DNA of 64,000 bases from Drechslerella dactyloides. Lineage: Eukaryota; Ascomycota; Orbiliomycetes; Orbiliales; Orbiliaceae. Of this stretch, positions 46,055-55,810 are shown piece after piece. A model generated the notes under the pieces. That model saw only the letters and a program-made list of their open reading frames with translations, was not told where the DNA came from and made no database searches. A program made the translations under genes and the position numbers. The DNA is taken from contig JAGTWJ010000008.1 in the NCBI GenBank assembly GCA_020064725.1, forward strand, positions 1,488,001-1,552,000. Direction: 5' to 3'. Each line of letters starts with the position of its first letter. Positions within the stretch are counted from its first letter, which is position 1.

Positions 46055-48290
46055 ATTTATGTATCTTTTTTTTTTTATTTTGTTCGAATCTAAAATATGA
46101 TAGCGCCGGGCTTTTGATCGATATTGCAGACTCAATGAATCGGGAGTATACGAAATTAAATTGTTTATAATATAATTAGAGAAGTTAAGCGGCCCAGCCG
46201 GTTCTTGATAATTGTAAAGATAGGAAGAGAGAAGAAAGCCGATTGATCAAACGACGATACGGACGGAGGAAGTGGGCTATATATAAAAGAAGCTCTAGTG
46301 GTCTTTCGTTATTGACTTTACAAAAGCGTCTTTCTACCTAGTTTGGCTGGGTAAGTGGAACGTAACACAAGGACTCTTGGTATCGAGTTGAATGTTTCGC
46401 TCCGCCACATATGCCCCTGGCCTGGGTTGTCACCAGCCCGATATGATCAGGTAGCCAGTCCTGGGGAAATATCACTGAATGATCAGGATTCAGATTCGAT
46501 ACTGAGATGAGCAACGTCGATTCGAAACCCGAAATCTTGGTTTCTTTTATGGGCTCATCGTCTACACTTTCTTCACAAGGCTGATTCTTAACTGGTATCT
46601 GAAATGCAGAAGGTTAGTCTTGAGGTTGGTCAAGATTGCACTGATTAATCTGGTAAATGAGGCAATGCAACGCAAAACTTGCGGAGCCGACTCGATCGAG
46701 TTCGCGGGTTTTTGCAAACACTGGCCCGGCCCAGGCCCACCTCTTTCAAAAGCTGTGGGCATAACGCTGTTTGGCCTTGTATATACGCTCACGATTCCCG
46801 GGGAAGATGGCGAAGAGAGCTCTAGAACGTTTGCATCGTAAAATGGTCTCAAGTAAAGTCATTAAGTGCCTAGCGTAGCGTGTAGTCTCAGTCTGTATGT
46901 CTCGATTGATTACTGGTTCCTGCGTTGCGGCTGGTTACACATGGTGCACATGGTGTACCAGCACCCGTCTTGCATGCTTCTAGACTGGTTACACAGTACG
47001 TACTATACGTCCCTAAGCTTTGAGACACCAATTTCCAGAGCCAGGGCAAGGATTCAAGACAGCATTTGCAGATTTCCACAACCCATCGATGAAACACCGT
47101 ATTGTCTCGCTGTGCATACATTCGAATTCCCGGGGTTCGGCGATTCGAAGGATAAAGGAATCGCATCCCATTCCAGAAGCGATTTCTAGAATTCGGTACG
47201 TGAGGCACTCGCTGGATGCAACCATATCCGTTAACCAAGGAATCTCTGCCGACGAGGTAAACCCTACCCGGGTTCGCTTTTCGGGGCTGTTACTTTCGTT
47301 ACCGTGCCTCTAACAATATGTGTTCTAACATGAGCCCCATGCACTACAGAATCTTAGCTGACCGCCAGTGAAAAAGATCGTATTATACGCAATTGCAGGA
47401 CGACGATTATGACACAAGCAGACGGAATCGCGAAAGCTATTACAGGTATCTTTATATCCATCAGCTTTGAATTAACATGTCCATTGCTCTGTCCTTGCAG
47501 AGCTCTGCAGATCTGAGTGCGATTCATTATTGTGATCCGATGCCGACCAGACAGCTGACAGTTGTCTCCCGCGTGGACGGTTCTGCTTGGCAGAGCAACA
47601 CCACCGGCTGGGCCAACTTTTCTCCACGGCGCCAGCCTCCGCCTACGCCCGTTCTTAAGCTGGACCAAAGAGCAGCAAAGACAATGTGGCCCGAGATAGT
47701 TCCGTGAAGATATATCCCTGGTAGTTAAGCCGTGTGGTGTTTTCTAACATTTTGTGCCCCTGAGCCAACTTGTATTTCGCGTACACATAATGGCCCAACG
47801 GCGCGGTGAAGACACAGTCTTGATAGGAGGAACTGCTGGCAGCATTACCGATGTATAACGACGAAATTCGATTGAAGGGTACTACTCAGCTGATGAAGCT
47901 TAACCACCCTTGATCGTCGACACGATATTCAAGCAATCGCTTGTTTCTGATTAATTTTCGGCACCGATGCCTTGATTCCGGCCATATTGCAGGCTCTAGT
48001 CCGAACGCGTTTCTTGGCAACTTGGGAACCACATGCAGGTACACCACTTATTGCGTCAATTAACGCCGGAGCTTCAAGGTCCGAAAGATTAGTCCCTGGG
48101 TAAAGATTGACGTGCTTTGACCTGAAATTTGGCCCAATATATGCAGGAAACTTGTTTGGTGATCTAGTGGGATGAATTTAAGTATATAAGCTGGGGAAAG
48201 TCACTATGGGGGTATACGTTCTCTGGAGGTAGTGTTCTCCTCGGTAAGCCAAGGCATCTTTATATATTTTATGGGAGGAAAGAGAACAAA
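46055..48290. other. Divergent promoter region between carboxypeptidase and mannanase
   Basis: No gene is supported. A TATATA stretch near 46278-46288 may serve the carboxypeptidase. The right end carries the mannanase core promoter. Open frames of about 75-115 codons near 46870-47710 overlap on both strands and look random. Confidence 0.55.
48183..48196 (+). promoter_or_regulatory. TATA box and adjacent CreA-type site of the mannanase gene
   Basis: TATATAAG (48183-48190) lies about 100 bases before the start codon and is directly followed by CTGGGG (48191-48196), which fits the SYGGRG consensus of the carbon-repressor CreA. Carbon repression is usual for mould mannanases. One site alone is weak support. 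Confidence 0.4.
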
Positions 48291-50362
48291 ATGTTGCCTA
48301 TTTTGCCTATCATTCTTGCGGCTTTGGTGTGCCCAGCTGCTGCTCAAACGGCAACATATCAGGCTGAGTCTGCGACTCTGACCGGTGTTACCGTTGGCAC
48401 TTCTGTCGCTGGCTATTCTGGTGAGTGTCCCTAACTTGTGGCACGAAGTGCTCACCTATATCATACCATGTTATCGCAGATAAATTGCCATATCGCAATG
48501 ACGGTTTAAATTTCACGAATAGCGACTGATAAAGGGAGTTCTGCTGGTAATTAGGCACTGGATATGTCGAAGGATTTGATACGTCTGGCGACGAGATCAA
48601 GTTCACGGTTAGCAGCACCACCCAAGGGCTTTACGACCTCCAGATCGTTTACAATGGTCCGTATGGCGATAAATACACAACAGTGGTGCTGAATGGGGCT
48701 GGGGGTGGTCAAGTCTTCCTACCAGCCACTACGACATGGGTCACTGTCGCTGCTGGACAGGTGCTCCTGAACGCAGGATCGAACACCATTCAAATCCAGA
48801 ACAACTGGGGCTGGTATCTTATCGATGCGATCCTCCTGTCACCTTCAGCTCCAAGACCGCCACATCAAGTCTCCACCACGCCTGTAAATCCCAATGCCAA
48901 TTCTGACGCGAAAGCTCTCCTTAAATACCTTGGCAGCATTTACGGGAAAAATATTCTCTCCGGTCAGCAAGATCAGGCTTCTCTTGATTGGGTTACGACA
49001 AATGTCGGCAAGACACCAGCTATCCTCGGCGTCGATTTTATGGACTATGTTGACTCTCGTACTTCTCGCGGAGCTTCCAGCACCGATGTTGACAAGGCCA
49101 TTGCTTTCGCCGCGCGTGGTGGTATTGTCACTTTCGTATGGCATTGGGGCGCACCGGTTGGGCTTTACGACACTTCTGATCAACCATGGTGGTCTGGCTT
49201 CTACACTGCCGCAACTGATTTCAACATCGCGACTGCGCTTGCTGATACTACAAATGCTAATTATACGCTCTTGATCCATGATATTGATACAATTGCCGTG
49301 CAGCTCAAAAAGCTCCAGACTGCTGGTATTCCAGTCCTCTTCAGGCCACTGCACGAGGCGGAAGGCGGTTGGTTCTGGTGGGGAGCACAGGGGCCCGAGC
49401 CATGCAAGAAGCTCTGGAACATTATTTATAATAGGATTACTAACTACCATGGAATTAACAACATCATCTGGGTTTGGAACTCCGTTGCCGCTGCCTGGTA
49501 TCCTGGCGACTCAGTGGTCGATATCGTCAGCGCTGACACGTACACTCAAGGCGATCATGGTGTAGGTTTTGATGCCCCGCATACTGATATATTGACGATA
49601 AGATTTACCTAACAAATGACGATTGTAGCCAATTTCCGCGACTTACAATGCGCTACTCTCCCTTGTCAATGATAAGAAGATCATTGCTGCTGCCGAGATC
49701 GGTTCCGTCATGGACCCCGCACAGTTGCAGCTCTACCAGGCTGACTGGGTCTACTTTGTTGTCTGGAGCGGTGACTTCATCTCCGGCGGTACCTGGAACT
49801 CCGTTGACTTCTTGAAGTCTGTCTATAATTCTGCCTACGTTCTTACCCTTGATGAGATCCAAGGATGGAAGAACCCGACTACTTCCACGACCCTCAGCAC
49901 TAGCCGGACGACTACAACGTCCAGTCGGACAACCACTTCAAGCAGGACCACCACAACTTCAAGTCGCACTACTGCAACTTCAAGCCGCACTACCACTACG
50001 TGAGTTATCGTATAATATGCATGTTATTTATATATGATCAGAGCTCTAATCCAGGCGAAATAGATCTCGCACGACGACGACAACCGGCCGCACTACTACG
50101 ACGTCTCGAACTACAACTCGGCCCACCACAACGTCGACTAGAACGACTACTACTACTACCCGCACAACTACTGCTTCGACCGCCGTCGCGACGCACTGGG
50201 GGCAGTGCGGCGGTATCGGCTTTACTGGCCCTACCGTGTGTGAGGGTACATACAAGTGCACAGTTCTCGTAGGTCTCCCCAGATATCGCAGCAGAAGTTG
50301 AGAGCTATACAATCTTTGCTAACAATAGTATTTAGAATCCATACTACTATCAGTGTTTGTAA
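48291..50362 (+). CDS. Secreted GH26 endo-beta-1,4-mannanase with CBM35 and CBM1
   Basis: Five exons, 48291-48420, 48555-49561, 49629-49999, 50064-50268 and 50336-50362, join in phase for 579 residues. Domain order: signal peptide (1-18, ending at PAAAQ); a CBM35-like beta-sandwich (about 20-139, [10 protein letters not shown] through [10 protein letters not shown]); GH26 catalytic barrel (about 155-455); a Thr/Ser/Arg linker; and a C-terminal fungal cellulose-binding CBM1 (547-579, [13 protein letters not shown] and CEGTYKC). Catalytic residues are the acid/base E311 in [14 protein letters not shown] and the nucleophile E402 in AAAEIGS. It should hydrolyse beta-1,4-mannosidic bonds in plant-wall mannans and galactomannans. 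CBM35 probably binds mannan and CBM1 binds cellulose. The last 27-base exon encodes NPYYYQCL, which completes CBM1 and confirms the splicing. Confidence 0.95.
49876..50185 (+). repeat. Degenerate tandem coding for the mannanase linker
   Basis: Repeats of an approximate AGTCGGACTACAACT-type unit, encoding (S/T)RTTTT-like runs, continue across intron 3. The linker is about 95 residues, Thr-rich and with regularly spaced arginines, and is probably O-glycosylated. Repeat number is likely to vary between strains. Confidence 0.7.
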
Positions 50363-50689
50363 AAAAATGTCAGGGCAGAATGATTTCGACAGGGATCAGT
50401 AGCTGCGTATTTCTACATGGATATTAAATTGTAAATAGGCCAGAGGTAGCTGTAAGAGTAGTAATTGGACCCAGGATAATCCAGAATATATGCTGTTTAA
50501 TGATACTTCAGACATCCAATATAATATCACCATACATTGACTTAGACATATGCGTCAAACTGCGGCAGGAAGAAACGAGAATGCGGTAAAGTAATTATTG
50601 CCAGGCGGGCAAACTGGTCATGCCTCCCAAATTAAGGCAAAGTTTCCGAAAATCGATAGGAGGCAAAGACAATGAGGTTATGCAAAGGA

Positions 50690-52260
50690 TTATGTGGATT
50701 TCTTATCGTGGTCCTTGCATTCTTTCTGCGATTTTGCATCGGTGACTTGCAGCATGGCTTGGCTTCGACCTCCAAACTCCATGTAAACTGAGGTGACATT
50801 TGACAGATCCAGGCCAATGTTCACGCTGCTCGTGCTCTTGACTACGACTGTCCACATTGAGTAAGGGCCGATAGAGGCAGTGACACTAGATCCTAAAGCA
50901 ATAGTTCCCGAGCCATTATAATCACCCGAAAGACCTTGTAAGCCCCATTGATTTGCAGGCACGCGGTCATTGAACGTGAGGACCTTGTTGCAAATGTACT
51001 CGAACTGGATCGACACCGGGTCGTGCACAAATGCATGCCCTAAGCCGTTTTGATCGTATATGGTTTCGTCACCGCTCTGTGTAAGAACAACGGAAAGGAT
51101 TTGGTTTCCCTGCGGATCAGGGTCGCTGGTCAGTGTTGCACCCGGGAGCCACAGTCTGACTTGGTTTAGTCGAATATTTGCCATGGAGTTGAGATTTTGG
51201 ACGTCGTCGTTGTTTATTGAGAATGAGGCTGAATATATCACACCGCCGGTAGTTGTCGTAGTAAGGTTTTTTTGTTGTCTAAAACGTCATCTGGTAGGGT
51301 ATAAAAGGGACCAGATTGTTCTTGAGCCGGCCATGAATTCATATTGTTATCCGCCAGAGAGAGTAAACAACTCTCGAAATCGCTGTCAAGACCTCGCTGG
51401 TCTGCTTCCAGGTCTACAACACCCTGAAGAGGCCCTGGGGGCATCATTGTTGTCAATTTTATATTCAATCCCCAGAAACTGTTTGCTCTAGCCTCGTAGT
51501 TCAAGTTTTGCATAATCTGGAAGCGTAAATCATCTCGGTTTTTTCCAACCAGAATAAAATTGCCGGAAGATCCGGATTGAGCTGAAGCAATTCCTGGCTC
51601 CAGGCATTGTTCTCCTGCTGATAGTAGGCCTGATCGTTTATTGCTTGCAACAGCAGTTGTAGCGCCGTGTTGTAGGACGTAATATATCCATTACGTTTAA
51701 GAACCAGATCCGTATACGCTTTGAAGGCCTTGTCTACATTGGTGATATAAGCCGCGGGGATAATGTTGGAAAACTCTTTGAGCAAATCGTCGATGTCATT
51801 TTGAGAGGCGAATATAAGATTCGCACCAGGGTTATTAAGGCGTCAGTGTTCCGTTTGAATGTTTCATTCAAAGAGTCAAGCGTGTTGTTGCATGTTTCGA
51901 CCTGTTGGATCACATAAGATTTATTGACTTCAACGTCGTCGTTATTAGTCAACTCAGTAGAAGTTTATACATTAGAGTGCCGATTACTGTGATGCCCATT
52001 AGAGCATCGGGGCGCATCGCCACCATAGAAAATGCATTCAGTAGGTCGTCCCAGTTCATATTCGAGGACAACAAGAGCTCCTGCGCAATCTGCTGAAATA
52101 ATTGGGTGATATTGTCGAGGGCGGGCAGAATCAATGGGGTGGTTGTTTCAGTTTTGTATTCATATGTAGGCAAAAGACCTCCCTGTCCCGATATCAATTG
52201 GATGCGGTCTTGTGCATTGACAATTCCAACCTTGCATTGCTCTTGCTTTACAAGATCTCT
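50690..52260 (-). pseudogene. Decayed gene of unknown family with four frameshifts
   Basis: Protein-like sequence runs from about 52260 down to a stop at 50690 through five successive frame segments. Changes fall near 51950, 51835, 51585 and 51267-51273, each equal to the loss of one base. No GT-AG intron explains them, because protein-like residues continue on both sides of each step. The final step lies in a run of seven T (plus strand). The N-terminal two thirds are predicted alpha-helical, with NITQLFQQIAQELLLSSNMN and AFKAYTDLVLKRNG. The C-terminal part is beta-rich, with IRLNQVRLWLPGATL and SVVLTQSGDETIYDQNG. No ATG in frame precedes the first segment, and all upstream frames stop within 60 bases, so the 5' end is missing. 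Family is not recognised. A long helical part followed by a beta-sandwich is found in several unrelated families, so no function is proposed. Confidence 0.75.
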
Positions 52261-53214
52261 TCATCAGCTACGGGACTAGTGGGTCGACAAGAGCAGGCTA
52301 GTTACGAGACTGTCGCAGACACGCCGTCCAGAAGAGCAGTCACGAAACCCTGCGAAAGCACTCAGTTGCAGATACAAGCCACGGCTGCAAGCACCACCTT
52401 GGAAGATCAATTTCTATCTCAGGTGGCTGCATATAAAGATTCAAATACCATTGTCACAGATCTCTGGGATGCCATCAACGGAGACGACCCCGACAGTATC
52501 AATACTCAGTTGCACAAAGTTTTACCCACCCACGGATATCAGGATACTAATGTTGACAACCTCTCCAACACCATCGGCTATTCCTACGACTCTGATCTTG
52601 CCTTCATGTTGGCTTCCGATGGAGAGAGCTCATCTAATGTCTTGCAGATGAGTATCCAAGATGGTCCCGTGTACTGTTTTAACCTTGGAGCTTATTCCGG
52701 CGTCTACTCGATTGATGGGCAACCAGATACTGCACAACTTCTGCTTAGTCCAGATACTAACACTATTACCTATGTTGGGACTACTGTGGTTCCGACCATT
52801 ACTAGCGACAACGATAGCAAAAATCCCAAATACACGGTTTCGTGGTCATCTGGTTCGACAGAAAGCAAAGATCTTGTTCACTATGCTGTGAATTTCCGAG
52901 CAATTCAGGTAGCCAAAACCAGTAACTTTCAGCAATCCTTTGTCGGAACACGAACCCTAGACGGATCCGATAAGCCCCTGACCTTCTCTGGAACGAAGTT
53001 GGACTCTACACCCCCTTTTGATCTCCGAGTCTGTGGGGGCACTTATGTCGTCAGTGAACCAGGCGACTTAAAAGACGACCCTTTATACGTGGGCCGAGCC
53101 AATGGAAGTATCCAGTGGGGGGGGATTTTCTGCTATCTGACAAGCTATTATATATTTGTTCAATGGAATTTCGAATTTGAAGATGCTTCGTCGCCCCACA
53201 GTTGCGCAATGTGA
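52261..53214 (+). CDS. Partial open frame of unknown family, start missing
   Basis: A continuous 317-codon frame with protein-like composition, running from the edge of the minus-strand pseudogene to a TGA at 53212-53214. Examples are TTLEDQFLSQVAAYKDSN, TIVTDLWDAINGDDPDSIN and VYCFNLGAYSGVYSIDG. The nearest in-frame ATG upstream (52102) lies inside the pseudogene's antisense, and no internal ATG occurs before about 52605. There is no room for a promoter between the two units. A 3' splice site (TTCATCAG, 52265) might mark the start of an exon whose partner is lost. The second half is rich in Ser, Thr and Asp, suggesting a beta-rich fold. Family is not recognised. It is probably a gene fragment. 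Confidence 0.5.
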   Translation, partial: SSATGLVGRQEQASYETVADTPSRRAVTKPCESTQLQIQATAASTTLEDQFLSQVAAYKDSNTIVTDLWDAINGDDPDSINTQLHKVLPTHGYQDTNVDNLSNTIGYSYDSDLAFMLASDGESSSNVLQMSIQDGPVYCFNLGAYSGVYSIDGQPDTAQLLLSPDTNTITYVGTTVVPTITSDNDSKNPKYTVSWSSGSTESKDLVHYAVNFRAIQVAKTSNFQQSFVGTRTLDGSDKPLTFSGTKLDSTPPFDLRVCGGTYVVSEPGDLKDDPLYVGRANGSIQWGGIFCYLTSYYIFVQWNFEFEDASSPHSCAM

Positions 53215-53398
53215 GCAGTCAGAGGGCCCCGAGGGTCGACCGTTTGCAACATTGTTATAATATTTATGCTAGCTGCCTACTCTCTCAAGATCTTAGGACC
53301 GATTCGGCACACTAAGGTTAGATCTATAGCTCGAGCGCTCGTGAGAGTGGCCAGGCTATGAATTATTGCAAGGTTTGTGAAACCGAATCTAACAGTTA

Positions 53399-54322
53399 CT
53401 AGGCTTCTAGCTCATGGTCAGTATCAAAATCAAGACCAAAACAGCCTTCGAAAAGTAGACCATCAAATACTCCTTCCAGGCCCTCTGCTTTCCTTCCATC
53501 CTCCCACTCAACACTTCGCAACTGCGCATAAAACTCTGGCATCTTAAATATGGGTTCAAAAAAGATCCCAAGCTCCATACACGCATGTTTATATCCCGTC
53601 AGATACTTGGTTCCCGCCACAAACGCAACAGCGCGTTGCAAAAGTCCCCAAAGCGGCATGTGCAGGCCTGCCAACGAGTCTTCAGGGCACCATTGTAGCT
53701 GGTCGTCCACCGTTGGATTGAATGTAGGATTGTTCTTATCTCTGGCGTAGGCTCTGATTGCGAATCCTTCTAGATTAAAATCAGGCAGGATACCTCCGAT
53801 GTATATGGATTCGCGTTCTTCTTGTTCGTCCGGAGTGAGGTCTCGCATATTAATATGGTAGAACAAGGGGTCTGCAAGGATACAGTCTCGGCGGAGTTCC
53901 AAGCCCTTCAAAGCTTTATCTTCAGGGCGCTCGTTGTTCCCCCTGATACTTCGGCCTACGGGTTCAATAAGCCGCGTAGATGTGATTCTGCCACCAGAAA
54001 ACTGAATCTGGAATTGGTATGTCTCACTAGAGTTGCAGTATAGCTTGCCTTGGGACAGAAGTAGTGGCAATCGCGGCTTATATATTCCCGTATATCGCTT
54101 GTTTGTGAATGTTCGAGTAGAAAGTAAGTCCCGCCAGAGCGTGCAAACCTGCATGCATGGGATGTGTGATTTCCAGGGGAGGAAAGACAGAATCCGTATA
54201 TGAATTTCGATAGGCAGTCCAAAGAGTTCTAAGCAGCTGCCATGAGCTGAGGTTGCATAGGTGGCAGTCTTTTGTTTCGCCATGGTATCAACAGGGGATG
54301 GTCTCCCAAGAGGGCTTGCCAT
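53399..54322 (-). CDS. F-box protein, 307 residues
   Basis: Single exon starting at ATG 54322. The F-box is near residues 33-75: LELFGLPIEIHIRILSFL, then PCMQVCTLWRDLLSTRTF, then NKRYTG. The middle and the C-terminus (RSVEWEDGRKAEGLEGVFDG) resemble the F-box gene at 42191. It ends with an acidic tail (FDTDHELEA). It should act as a substrate receptor of an SCF ubiquitin ligase. The substrate cannot be inferred. Confidence 0.82.
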   Translation of the reverse strand: MASPLGRPSPVDTMAKQKTATYATSAHGSCLELFGLPIEIHIRILSFLPWKSHIPCMQVCTLWRDLLSTRTFTNKRYTGIYKPRLPLLLSQGKLYCNSSETYQFQIQFSGGRITSTRLIEPVGRSIRGNNERPEDKALKGLELRRDCILADPLFYHINMRDLTPDEQEERESIYIGGILPDFNLEGFAIRAYARDKNNPTFNPTVDDQLQWCPEDSLAGLHMPLWGLLQRAVAFVAGTKYLTGYKHACMELGIFFEPIFKMPEFYAQLRSVEWEDGRKAEGLEGVFDGLLFEGCFGLDFDTDHELEA

Positions 54323-55810
54323 GGCTATGGGGAACTTGAGAGATGGAAGTGAGAACGATTGCTAGTGTCGGATCCTGTGCGGGGGTAGTAAGGGGGAGAT
54401 GCAGTCGGTATATAACGACCACAGAAAAGCGGAAGCTGGAGGTCTTGTGTCATAAAACCAGGGTTCGAATACTTCTGATAGCACAAACGGGTGAATGCAA
54501 TCCGGCAACTTTCAAAAAATCAATAATCGCGACGTACACGCGCATGTACGCGTAGGAAGTTTGATCCTGAGGAGGCAGAAGCTCAGGTCCTGCAGGTAGC
54601 TGTAAAGCTTAGAAACATGTGTTGAGAGGACCGGATCCAGTGCAGTATCGCACAAGCTCAGTCCATACTTATAGCTATCGCTGATGCTTTCTAAGCTAGG
54701 ACCATTCGGTTGACCCATGTACCGCGGGATAGAGTATGTACCTGAGTGATGTTTCTGAGCACGAGAGAATTACGCAGTTCCCCACACAGACACGGTGCAC
54801 GGCGATGCTATATAAGTGTGTAGCGCGTAAAAATACCTCAGCACTACACTATCTAGCGCTAGCTTTCCTAATCACTATTGTTCCTTTTATCACCGATATT
54901 ATGTGAACATGAATTCGCAGAGTTTTGCATGCAATGCATGCGAATGTTACTTTCGCTATTGATCGGTTATCGACCGCTGTCGTCTATATCTTCCACCTCA
55001 GCCAGCCCCTCAGATTAGGTCAACTTCACCTCCAAGGCTGTCACTGTTTGGCGCACAAGCTCGATGCTATCTGGATACTACCCGTGACCATGTCGTACAG
55101 CGTCGATTCTAGAGAAATCTAGCTGAACACTACATTATGGTTTTGAGTTATGGTAACATGTATGGTTTCTACAGCCCGACTTTTGTCACTCTCAAATTTA
55201 TGCCCCTCCGCCTTCATGTCCGCGATTGAAAGTAATTTGTTGTTGACGGCTCCGAGCTCTGTGAAAGAACGAAGTCGCGCAGCTTGTTTTCCGACAACAA
55301 ATACTCCTTCTTCCTTCGCACAGCCGTAAGATAGCTGCGCTGGCGAACAATATTATATTTAGACTAGTACGCATGACCATGGACAGCTGTATGAACCTAT
55401 ATCCGCACACAGTGCTACTGTTTATCTCACGGCTCCCTCGTATATCTCTACAGACATCTGAGAGCGCTAGGAATGTTATAGAATGAACAAGAGTATATGG
55501 GGGGTCTGCCGAGGAGGCGAAGCCTCCCTTATATCGCTTGTGTATAATGATATTGATATACTCGTGTGACAGACCGTAATAAGACCGCAATGAATCGAAC
55601 GAAGGTCATAAAAGCTGGATAGTTGTAACATTCGACTAAACATCAAGATTGCTAGCAATTGAAAGATAAAAATCGAAAACGCCAAGGGTTTAAACACAAA
55701 TGAAAGATATTGGCACCGAAATAGAGAAGAGATATTAAAGGTAGACAGAATTTCGATAAGGCAGTAATTTCACCCAGACACGTGTCAAGCTTCCTTGAAG
55801 TTTCTCGTTA
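54323..55810. other. Intergenic region
   Basis: No supported gene. A 130-codon minus-strand frame (55198-55590) is Cys/Arg-rich with no domain. A GGTTCGAAT sequence near 54464 recalls a tRNA B-box, but no cloverleaf can be folded around it. Confidence 0.5.

Noticed and set aside
46870..47710. Several frames of 70-116 codons between carboxypeptidase and mannanase
   Set aside because: They overlap in many phases, have no domains, and lie in what must be a divergent promoter region.
51860..51990. An 86-base GT-AG intron to explain the first frameshift of the pseudogene
   Set aside because: It would remove residues that read as good helical protein on both sides, and it does not explain the other three shifts of identical direction.
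52102..52260. Extension of the plus-strand frame to an ATG at 52102
   Set aside because: The same bases read on the minus strand as a better protein sequence that continues into the pseudogene. The plus reading here is hydrophobic and random-looking.
54455..54480. Sequence resembling a tRNA B-box (GGTTCGAAT)
   Set aside because: No matching A-box, acceptor stem or anticodon arm can be formed around it.
9944..54553. Other ACGCGT hexamers in the window
   Set aside because: Their number fits chance and they are not placed upstream of replication genes.
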